Assembly: GCA_030151005.1 (NCBI GenBank)
Contig: JASLES010000204.1
Span: forward strand, 1-34,105
Reading direction: 5' to 3'
Length of the DNA stretch: 34,105 bases
DNA from: Silvimonas sp.
Lineage (GTDB): Bacteria; Pseudomonadota; Gammaproteobacteria; Burkholderiales; Chitinibacteraceae
Shown here one piece after another: positions 7,727-14,578 of this stretch. The notes under the pieces were generated by a model that was given only the letters and a program-made list of their open reading frames with translations, searched no databases and was not told the origin of the DNA. Numbering within the stretch: position 1 is the first letter of the stretch; the number at the start of each line of letters is the position of its first letter. A program made the translations under genes and the position numbers.

Positions 7727-8683
7727 ATGGCGCTTCAGGCAATACGGCCACACGTGTTGTTGATTGGCGGCAGCGGCTTTATTGGCCGCGCGCTGGCGGC
7801 CCGGTTATGTCGGGACGGGTACGAAGTCACCATCCCGGCACGTGACCGGGAGCGCGCCCGGGCGCGCTTGCTGACGTTGCCTGGGGTCACGGTCGTACAA
7901 GCTGATGTATTTGACGGCGCGACGCTGGACGCGCTTGTGCCGGAGCAGGGTGTGGTGATCAATCTGGTCGGCATCTTGCAAGGCTCGCAACGCCAGTTTG
8001 AGCATGCCCATGTCACGCTGACCCAGCGCGTGCTGACGGCTTGCCAGCGTCATGATGTGCAGCGTTATCTGCATATGAGTGCGCTGGGGGCGGATGCGAA
8101 TGGCCCATCCATGTACCAACGCAGCAAAGGGCAGGCCGAGGCGCTGGTTGCACAAAGCAGCTTGCCCTGGACTATCTTTCGACCTTCTGTTGTGTTTGGC
8201 GAAGAAGACCGTTTCCTGAATCTGTTTGCCCAGTTGCAGGCACTGGCACCGGTGGTGCCGCTGGCCTGCGCCCGTGCCCGGTTCCAGCCGGTATGGGTAC
8301 AAGATGTGGTCGAAGCCTTTGTCGCCGCAATCCGGCACCGGGACTGGATCGGCCAGCGCTTTGATCTCGCGGGCCCCAAAGTCTATACCCTGGCAGAGCT
8401 GGTTCATTATGCTGGGCGTATCAGCGGCAATTCGCGCACAGTCATTCCGTTGCCGGGTTGGGCCGGCCAATTGCAAGCGGCGTTGATGGCATGGTTACCT
8501 GATCCGCCGATCTCGCGCGATAACCTCAATTCCATGCAGGTTGATAACGTCACTGGTCAGCCTTTTGCGCCGGTGCGCCTTGGGTTTGCCCCAACGGCGC
8601 TGGAATCGGTCGCCCCGGCCTGGCTGTCGGTGCGGGCCCGTAAAGGGCGTTATGCCCGCTGGCGCGCACGACACCCACGTTAA
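7727..8683 (+). CDS. NAD(P)-binding Rossmann protein, complex I NDUFA9-subunit family
   Basis: 318-residue atypical short-chain dehydrogenase / NAD-dependent epimerase-like protein. The dinucleotide motif is at the very N-terminus: LLIGGSGFIGRALAARL (GxxGxxG). A NmrA-like HMSALGAD stretch and YQRSKGQAEALV (the YxxxK of this superfamily) follow, then WTIFRPSVVFGEEDRFLN. Bacterial members are named after the accessory NDUFA9 subunit of mitochondrial complex I, but their substrate is not established. GGAGA at 7715-7719 provides a ribosome-binding site 7 nt before the ATG. It follows the transglycosylase gene by 23 nt and may share its transcript. Confidence 0.88.
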   Translation: MALQAIRPHVLLIGGSGFIGRALAARLCRDGYEVTIPARDRERARARLLTLPGVTVVQADVFDGATLDALVPEQGVVINLVGILQGSQRQFEHAHVTLTQRVLTACQRHDVQRYLHMSALGADANGPSMYQRSKGQAEALVAQSSLPWTIFRPSVVFGEEDRFLNLFAQLQALAPVVPLACARARFQPVWVQDVVEAFVAAIRHRDWIGQRFDLAGPKVYTLAELVHYAGRISGNSRTVIPLPGWAGQLQAALMAWLPDPPISRDNLNSMQVDNVTGQPFAPVRLGFAPTALESVAPAWLSVRARKGRYARWRARHPR

Positions 8684-8788
8684 ACCGGCGTCATTTTGTA
8701 GCTTTTTCCCAGGCCTTGATGCGCCTACACTTCAGTTCACCGTTTCATTCTTCTTTCATTGCACCTGAATAGACAGGAGTGTCGTTCC

Positions 8789-9040
8789 ATGGCTCAAATC
8801 CTGATTGGCAATCTGCCGCCGGATGTTTCCCTTGATGATTTGCGTAGCATGCTGGTTGAACTGGGCGTCCCCAAGCTGGGCGAAATCACTATGGCCGAAG
8901 GCGCAGAACGCACTGCCGCACTGGTCACGATTGATTTGCCGGATGTCGATGTAGGCGCCATCTCGCGCCAGCTGGAAGGCCACTTGTGGCGGGAACGGCA
9001 ATTGCGCTGCGCACATAGCACGCTGGGCTGGGGTAACTGA
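8789..9040 (+). CDS. Small RRM-like RNA-binding protein
   Basis: 83-residue protein with the beginning of an RNA-recognition motif: AQILIGNLPPDVSLDDLRSMLVELG, where ILIGNLP corresponds to the RNP2 strand. The spacing of a later beta segment (AALVTIDLP) and helix (DVGAISRQLEGHLW) fits the fold, but the aromatic RNP1 octamer is not clearly preserved, so RNA binding is an inference. AGGAG at 8775-8779 with a 9-nt spacer fixes the ATG at 8789; an in-frame ATG at 8759 lies upstream of this site and is not used. ldhA starts 38 nt downstream, so the two may be cotranscribed. Confidence 0.75.
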   Translation: MAQILIGNLPPDVSLDDLRSMLVELGVPKLGEITMAEGAERTAALVTIDLPDVDVGAISRQLEGHLWRERQLRCAHSTLGWGN

Positions 9041-9078
9041 TTACAAGGGCTGGTGTTCCGGCCTCACTGGAGAGCGCA

Positions 9079-10080
9079 ATGCGCATTGCGGTATTTGATA
9101 CCAAACGTTATGACCGCAGTGGCCTCGAGGAGGCCGCTGGCAAATTTGGTTATGAACTGACTTTTTTTGAAGATCGTCTCAACCACAATACGGTCCCGCT
9201 GGTGGCCGGCCACGATGCTGTTTGCCCGTTTGTAAACGACCGGCTTGATCGTGCTGTGCTCGAACAAATGGCAAAGCTGGATGTCCGCCATGTTGCCCTG
9301 CGCTGTGCCGGTTTCAATGGTGTGGATATTGCGGCGGCAGCGGAACTGGGTATCACCGTGACGCGCGTACCGGCGGACTCGCCGGAAGCTGTGGCAGAGC
9401 ACGTTTTTTCGCTGTTGCTGACCCTTGTGCGCATATCCCACCGCGCCTACCAGCGCGTGCGTGAAGGCAATTTCTCGCTGGATGGGCTGGTGGGCTTCAA
9501 TCTGCATGGCCGCACGTTTGGCGTTATTGGTGCCGGCAAGATCGGTGTGGCGGCAATGAATATCGCCCGCGGCTTTGGCTGCCGTGTGCTGGCCTACGAC
9601 CGCTACCCGTCAGCCGAGCGCGCTGCGCAGATCGGGTGCGAGTTTGTGGATATTGATACCTTGCTGGCGCAATCGGACATCATCTCTTTACATGCGCCGC
9701 TCACGACAGAAACCCATCACCTGATCGACGCCACCGCGCTGGCCAAAATGAAGTATGGCTCAGTCATCATCAATACCAGCCGGGGTGGTCTGATTGATAC
9801 CAAGGCGTTGATCAAGGCCCTTAAAACCGGGCAATTGGCCGGCGTGGGGCTGGATGTATACGAGTATGAAGAAGGGGTGTTCTTTGAAGACCTGTCCCAC
9901 CAGGCGCTCAAGGATGACATGCTGGCGCGGTTGACTACGTTTCCCAACGTCATGATCACGTCGCACCAGGGCTTTCTGACGGATGAGGCACTGGCCGCCA
10001 TTGCCCACACGGTCATGGAAAACATTGCTGATTATCAAAATGGACAGCCGCTGGTGAATGCAGTAAAACCCGGTGCATGA
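9079..10080 (+). CDS. ldhA: D-lactate dehydrogenase (fermentative)
   Basis: NADH-dependent reduction of pyruvate to D-lactate. The 333-residue product aligns with E. coli LdhA almost without gaps by eye (AVFDTKRYD, ALRCAGFNGVD, EAVAEHVFSLLLTL, HRAYQRVREGNFSLDGL). Rossmann motif GAGKIG is at residues 151-156, and the catalytic residues of the 2-hydroxyacid dehydrogenase family fall at R235 (NTSRGG), E264 (VYEYEEGVFFED) and H296 (TSHQGFLT). GGAGA at 9069-9073 precedes the ATG. Its stop overlaps the start of the sensor kinase gene (ATGA), so the two are translationally coupled. This links the enzyme to a two-component system. Confidence 0.93.
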   Translation: MRIAVFDTKRYDRSGLEEAAGKFGYELTFFEDRLNHNTVPLVAGHDAVCPFVNDRLDRAVLEQMAKLDVRHVALRCAGFNGVDIAAAAELGITVTRVPADSPEAVAEHVFSLLLTLVRISHRAYQRVREGNFSLDGLVGFNLHGRTFGVIGAGKIGVAAMNIARGFGCRVLAYDRYPSAERAAQIGCEFVDIDTLLAQSDIISLHAPLTTETHHLIDATALAKMKYGSVIINTSRGGLIDTKALIKALKTGQLAGVGLDVYEYEEGVFFEDLSHQALKDDMLARLTTFPNVMITSHQGFLTDEALAAIAHTVMENIADYQNGQPLVNAVKPGA

Positions 10081-12323
10081 GCTCACCCCACCGGTTTTCA
10101 CGCTGGCTTCCGCTGATTCCCGGGCTGCTGGCCGGCGTGTTTACGCTGGCTTTTGCAGCCTGGTTGTTGCAATCACGTGATGAAGCCTCCAGCCAACGTT
10201 CCACCCTGCTGGAACAGGATTTGCTGTGGCAAAAACAGGCCATTGAACAGCAAATCACCTTTGACGTGCAGTCGCTCAACGGGCTGGCTGCAACGCTTAA
10301 CGTCACGGACGTCAACACCGCCATTTTCGAGGCGCGCGTCCAGTCACTGATCCAGACCAGCCCGGAAATCGCTAGCTTCTCGGTGCAAGATGGCAAAGGC
10401 ACCGTGTTGTGGCATGCCGCCACGCAGAACAACTGGTCGGTGCCGTATGAAGGGCGGGGCGGCTGGGGCGATATCAATACCTCGCACGGCGAACCCAAAG
10501 TGACCTATGCCGTGCTCACGCCGGACCGCAAGCGTTACGTTGTTGCGGTGTTTGCGCTGGATACGCTGTTGCAACAGCAGGTGCCGTGGTGGATTGCGCA
10601 GCGTTACCAGATCTCATTGCTGGATGCGCAAGACCATCCGCTGGCTGCCAAATTTCAGCGCCAGCTGGATACCACCGGTCTCTCTCACACCATTTTGCTG
10701 ACCGCACCGCCGCTGGCGCTCAAACTCAAGGGCGATCTGTACGCGGGCTCGGTGACTGCCACCGGCGATATCCTGCCTGCGTTGATGCTGGTGCTGGCCA
10801 TTGCCATGCTGGCGTCCACGGCTGCGCTTAACCGCATGATCCGCGTGCGCGCGCAGGCGGAAGAGCGACTTAAGGCAGAGGTGGCGTTCCGGCATGCCGT
10901 AGATACTTCGCTGGTGTCCGGCATGATCGCGTTTGATCGCCGCGGTCGCATCATTTATACCAACCGCGCCTTTGGCGAAATGGTCGGCTACAGCGCGCAA
11001 GAACTGCGTGAAGTGCGTCCGCCCATGCCGTACTGGCCGCCAGAAGAAATCGAACGTTGCCAGGCCACTTACGACGCCATCATTGCCGGTCACAATGAAC
11101 CGGCCGGCTTTATGGTGCGGCTGATGCGGCGCAATGGTGAACGCTTTGATGTGCGGATTCATGCCTCACGTCTGGTGGATGGCGATGGCAACCATATTGG
11201 CTGGATGGGCTCGCTGCACGATGTAACGGAAATCCGGCGTGAGCGTGAAGCCCTGCAAGCATCGCATGAGCGTTTTGTGGCGGTGCTCAACGGGCTGGAT
11301 GCGGCCGTGGCGGTCACTGATGCCGAAACCGGTGAACTGTTGATGTCCAATCTGCAGTTTGACCGGGCGTTCCAGCTACCCGATTTGCGCGGCCGTTGTT
11401 GCATTGTCCCGCTGGTGGTCCGGCGGGCAGAGCCCCCGGTCGATGCGGAGTGGTACGACACCTATCGGGATCACTGGTATCAGGTGAAAAGCCGCCAAAG
11501 TACCTGGGTGGATGGCTCTGCCGTGTGGCTGGAAATCGCCACGGATATTACGGCGCTCAAATCCGGCGCAGAACGCGAGCGCCAGCAAACCGAGGCGCTG
11601 CAACAAACCGGCCGGCTGATCAGTATGGGCGAAATGGCCTCCAGCCTGGCGCATGAGCTCAACCAGCCGCTGGGCGCGATTGCCAGTTATGTCTCTGGCT
11701 GCCGCAATTTATTGGGCAGCACTGAGCCCAACCTGCCGCAACTGGGGCAGGCGCTCGACAAAATGGGTGAACAAGCCAAACGCGCTGGCCATATCATTCG
11801 CGGCATCCGGGAGTTTGTGCAGCGCCGCGCACCGCGCCGGCAGCGGTGTGACATCAATACGCTGCTTGATACGGTGCTCGGTTTGCTGGGGCATGAAATT
11901 GTCCGGCGCGGCGTAGAAATCAGCATCGCCCAACATGAAGGCATGCCACCCATTTTTGCCGATGCGGTGATGCTGGAACAGGTCCTGTTCAACCTGATCA
12001 AAAACGCGCTGGAAGCCATGGATACCACGCCGCAGGACAAACGCACGCTAGCCATTGGGCTGCTGCGGGATGAAGGCGTGCTGCGGGTGACCATTTCTGA
12101 CCGTGGCACGGGGATTTCTCCCGCGCAGCGTGAGCAACTGTTCAAGCCGTTCTATTCAACCAAAGACACCGGGATGGGGATTGGCCTGAATATCTGCCGC
12201 TCTATCATCGAGCACCATCACGGCCGCATGTGGGTGGAAGAAAATCCTGGCGGTGGCACGCGTTTCATCTTTACGGTACCTTTTCCCGGCGTTGAAGAAG
12301 TCATCGCCGAACAGGAAATGTAG
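10077..12323 (+). CDS. PAS-domain sensor histidine kinase, DctS/FixL-like
   Basis: Inner-membrane sensor kinase of 748 residues. Order of parts: first membrane span about 11-32; periplasmic sensor region about 33-230; second span about 232-250; PAS domain about 265-390 with a PAC-type end GWMGSLHDVTEI; a second degenerate PAS-like stretch about 400-500; a dimerisation domain with the phosphorylated H526 in SLAHELNQPLGA; ATPase domain with N box NLIKNALEAMD, G1 SDRGTGIS and G2 GMGIGLNICRSI. The layout is that of DctS-type C4-dicarboxylate sensors, but the ligand here is unknown. The start codon overlaps the ldhA stop, and the FixJ-type regulator begins 92 nt downstream, its likely partner. Confidence 0.9.
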   Translation: MSSPHRFSRWLPLIPGLLAGVFTLAFAAWLLQSRDEASSQRSTLLEQDLLWQKQAIEQQITFDVQSLNGLAATLNVTDVNTAIFEARVQSLIQTSPEIASFSVQDGKGTVLWHAATQNNWSVPYEGRGGWGDINTSHGEPKVTYAVLTPDRKRYVVAVFALDTLLQQQVPWWIAQRYQISLLDAQDHPLAAKFQRQLDTTGLSHTILLTAPPLALKLKGDLYAGSVTATGDILPALMLVLAIAMLASTAALNRMIRVRAQAEERLKAEVAFRHAVDTSLVSGMIAFDRRGRIIYTNRAFGEMVGYSAQELREVRPPMPYWPPEEIERCQATYDAIIAGHNEPAGFMVRLMRRNGERFDVRIHASRLVDGDGNHIGWMGSLHDVTEIRREREALQASHERFVAVLNGLDAAVAVTDAETGELLMSNLQFDRAFQLPDLRGRCCIVPLVVRRAEPPVDAEWYDTYRDHWYQVKSRQSTWVDGSAVWLEIATDITALKSGAERERQQTEALQQTGRLISMGEMASSLAHELNQPLGAIASYVSGCRNLLGSTEPNLPQLGQALDKMGEQAKRAGHIIRGIREFVQRRAPRRQRCDINTLLDTVLGLLGHEIVRRGVEISIAQHEGMPPIFADAVMLEQVLFNLIKNALEAMDTTPQDKRTLAIGLLRDEGVLRVTISDRGTGISPAQREQLFKPFYSTKDTGMGIGLNICRSIIEHHHGRMWVEENPGGGTRFIFTVPFPGVEEVIAEQEM

Positions 12324-12415
12324 TCGCAAAACGAATACTACTTTTTTGCCGGCCCCAAACGCGATATAAAGGCGCTCTCTTCGCCACGCGTAATACAGAC
12401 TCAAGGAGCACAACC

Positions 12416-13048
12416 ATGAAAGCCAACAACTTCGGCCGCATTGCGATCGTGGATGACGACGACGCATTGCGTGACGCGCTGGCCTGGCTTTTTTCCACGC
12501 GTGACCATGAAGTGCAGGCGTTTGCTTCGGCGGAGTCTTTCCTCGCAGACTACGCGCCAGAGCGCTTCAGTTGCCTGATCCTGGATGTGCGCATGCCAGG
12601 CATGAGCGGCACTGAACTGTTTGAACGCCTGAAAGAGTACGCCTATACCCCGCCGGTGATTTTTTTGACCGGTCACGGTGACGTGCCCATGGCGGTAGCG
12701 GCGCTCAAGGGCGGCGCGGCAGATTTTGTCGAAAAACCCTTCAGCGACAACGAAATCGTTGATCTGGTGGAAAGCTGCCTGCAGGCCGATACCCTGCGCC
12801 GCAATCAGTGGCAGGCCAAACATGCCGTGGAAATCCGTCTCTCTACGCTCACCCCGCGTGAACGTGAAGTGATGAAACTGATCCTCACCGGCCGACTGAA
12901 CAAACAAATTGCGGATGATCTTTCCATCAGCATGAAGACGGTGGAAGTCCACCGCGCCCGCATCCTGGAAAAAATGCACGTCAAGACTGCCATGGAACTG
13001 GCGGCGCTCTTGCGTGATGCGCAGATCAATACCCAGGAAGCAGAGTAA
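12416..13048 (+). CDS. FixJ/NarL-type response regulator, partner of the adjacent kinase
   Basis: 210-residue two-domain regulator. The receiver domain (about residues 5-120) has the acidic cluster VDDDDA, the phosphorylated D57 in LILDVRMPG, a T in FLTGHGD and the K of VEKPF. The C-terminal LuxR-type helix-turn-helix (about 140-200) reads LTPREREVMKLILTGRLNKQ and continues through SMKTVEVHRARILEKM. FixJ/DctR proteins of this class pair with DctS/FixL-like PAS kinases, matching the gene just upstream. AAGGAG at 12403-12408, 7 nt before the ATG, is a strong ribosome-binding site, and TATAAA near 12365 could belong to a separate promoter. A hairpin terminator follows the stop. Confidence 0.92.
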   Translation: MKANNFGRIAIVDDDDALRDALAWLFSTRDHEVQAFASAESFLADYAPERFSCLILDVRMPGMSGTELFERLKEYAYTPPVIFLTGHGDVPMAVAALKGGAADFVEKPFSDNEIVDLVESCLQADTLRRNQWQAKHAVEIRLSTLTPREREVMKLILTGRLNKQIADDLSISMKTVEVHRARILEKMHVKTAMELAALLRDAQINTQEAE

Positions 13049-13056
13049 ACTGGCGC

Positions 13057-13083
13057 ACTGACCGGCCTTCGCCGGTCAGTTTG
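13057..13083 (+). terminator. Intrinsic terminator after the response regulator gene
   Basis: Perfect 10-bp stem, ACTGACCGGC (13057-13066) and GCCGGTCAGT (13071-13080), with tetraloop CTTC, followed by only a short T-tract (TTGT). It lies 9 nt past the stop codon and likely ends the ldhA/kinase/regulator transcript. Confidence 0.7.
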
Positions 13084-13108
13084 TCTGACTACGCCACGCC
13101 CTGACCGC

Positions 13109-13927
13109 ATGAACCAGCCCCTGACGATTCCCCTGAAAAAAGCCGGCAAGGCCAAAGTGCCTTTGCTCATGGTGGTTTCTCCCGCCAAGACTCTGGATTA
13201 CACCTCAGATTTACCCACCGACCGCCACAGCAAGCCCAGATACCTGGAACAGGCGGCGCCGTTGGTGGATATCCTCAAAGGGATGTCGCCGCTTCAGATC
13301 AGCCAGCTGATGGATATCTCCGATGATCTAGCGGTGCTCAATGCCGGCCGTTTTCAATCCTGGCGTACACCGTTTACCCGCAAGAACGCACGGCCTGCCG
13401 TATTTGCCTTCAAAGGGGATGTGTACGAAGGGCTGGATGCTGGCACGCTGGATGACGCGGCCCACGATTATCTGGAACGCCATCTGCGCATTCTCTCTGG
13501 TCTGTACGGCATTTTGCGGCCCTTTGACCTGATCCAGCCGTATCGTCTGGAAATGGGGCGGCCGCTGGCCAATCCACAAGGCAAGAACCTGTATGCCTGG
13601 TGGGGCAACACCCAGACCGACAGTATCAACGCCGACAAGCCCGCGGTGCTGGTCAATCTGGCCTCGGACGAGTACTTCAAATCCGTCAAACCCAAAGCAC
13701 TCAACTGCCCGGTGATCACGCCGGTGTTTGAGGATTACAAGAACGGGCAGTACAAAATCATCAGTTTCTTTGCCAAACGTGCGCGCGGGCTGATGGCGCG
13801 GTATGCCGCGCAGAATGCCATTGCCGACCCGGAACAGCTCAAGGGTTTTGATCTGGATGGTTATGCCTACGTTGCACCAGAAAGTGACGCCACACGTTGG
13901 GTGTTCCGGCGCCGGCAGACAGACTGA
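13109..13927 (+). CDS. yaaA: Peroxide stress protein YaaA family (DUF328/UPF0246)
   Basis: Cytoplasmic protein of the YaaA family, which in E. coli lowers free iron during hydrogen peroxide stress and binds DNA. Landmarks: VVSPAKTLDY near the N-terminus, FQSWRTPFTRKNARPAVFAFKGDVY (split: FKGDVYEGLDA), LSGLYGILRPFDLIQPYRLE, NLASDEYFKSV and FFAKRARGLMARY. As written (272 residues) it has an 18-residue extension before the family start. The family N-terminus (M-L-x-V-x-SPAK) aligns with the TTG at 13163 (or GTG at 13157), so the true start may lie there. No clear ribosome-binding site precedes any candidate. The gene sits alone between two terminators. Confidence 0.9.
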   Translation: MNQPLTIPLKKAGKAKVPLLMVVSPAKTLDYTSDLPTDRHSKPRYLEQAAPLVDILKGMSPLQISQLMDISDDLAVLNAGRFQSWRTPFTRKNARPAVFAFKGDVYEGLDAGTLDDAAHDYLERHLRILSGLYGILRPFDLIQPYRLEMGRPLANPQGKNLYAWWGNTQTDSINADKPAVLVNLASDEYFKSVKPKALNCPVITPVFEDYKNGQYKIISFFAKRARGLMARYAAQNAIADPEQLKGFDLDGYAYVAPESDATRWVFRRRQTD

Positions 13928-13955
13928 GCTTTGTGACGAGGCCGATCTGAAAAAG

Positions 13956-13986
13956 AAAACCCGACCGCAATACGATCGGGTTTTTT
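13956..13986. terminator. Bidirectional terminator between yaaA and the exported-protein gene
   Basis: Stem CCCGACCG (13960-13967) with CGATCGGG (13973-13980), one G-U/mismatch position, loop CAATA. T-run TTTTTT follows on the plus strand, and A-run AAAA with a further A-rich stretch precedes it, giving a U-run on the minus strand. It can stop both yaaA (plus) and the convergent gene ending at 14012 (minus). Confidence 0.85.
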
Positions 13987-14011
13987 ATTGCCAGCGTGAT
14001 GCGGGCCGCAG

Positions 14012-14578
14012 CTACAACTTGCGCAAGTACCAACTGGCACGGGGCGGGTTGTCCGTGCTGTTGCCGGCGGGCGTGACCGAGAGCAAGGCAAATTGCCAAC
14101 GCCCCCCGGTTTTATCGACTAGAACCACCGGCTGCCCAGGCACGACCAGTCGACCAGAGTCATCCTGATCTTGCAAAGTCACTCGGTTGCCCTGGATTAG
14201 CAGCCGCCAGGTGTTGAGTAATCGGCTGCCGCTCTGGCCATTCTGGATGAGCGATAACCACGGCGCTGACTCGTTCGGCCTGGAAAAATGCAAAAAGGTG
14301 GCCGAGCCGCCGGGGTTAGGCGCCATTTGCAAGGTGACCGTCTGCTTGCCAAGCCGGGTGGGCAGACTGTCTGGCCAGCCTGCCACCACGACAGGGCGTT
14401 GCAGCGTGAACTGCAACTCCCCGTGGCGGTTAACCGCAGGGAGTGTCAGCGTGGATGACTGTGGCTGCATGGATTGCCCGGTGATCTGCAAGACGTGACC
14501 GTCGCCGGCCCAGCTTGTGCTGGCGGCCAGCAACAAACCCAACAACCAGCCTGAATTGCGGATCACGCGATCAACCAT
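14012..14578 (-). CDS. Exported protein of unknown function, partner of the metzincin lipoprotein
   Basis: 188-residue protein not recognised as a known family. It has an N-terminal signal peptide (MVDRVIRNSGWLLGLLLAASTSWA, cleavage likely after AWA-like SWA near residue 24). The mature part is predicted to be mostly beta strand, with a TLQRPVVVAGWP segment, a WLSLIQNGQ segment and a LLIQGNRVTLQDQDDSGRLV hairpin. It has no cysteine, no metal-binding motif and no membrane span past the signal. Its ATG overlaps the stop of the metzincin gene (TAATG), so both are translated from one message and a shared role outside the cytoplasm, such as inhibitor, chaperone or accessory factor, is plausible but unproven. 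A bidirectional terminator lies downstream. Confidence 0.8.
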   Translation of the reverse strand: MVDRVIRNSGWLLGLLLAASTSWAGDGHVLQITGQSMQPQSSTLTLPAVNRHGELQFTLQRPVVVAGWPDSLPTRLGKQTVTLQMAPNPGGSATFLHFSRPNESAPWLSLIQNGQSGSRLLNTWRLLIQGNRVTLQDQDDSGRLVVPGQPVVLVDKTGGRWQFALLSVTPAGNSTDNPPRASWYLRKL

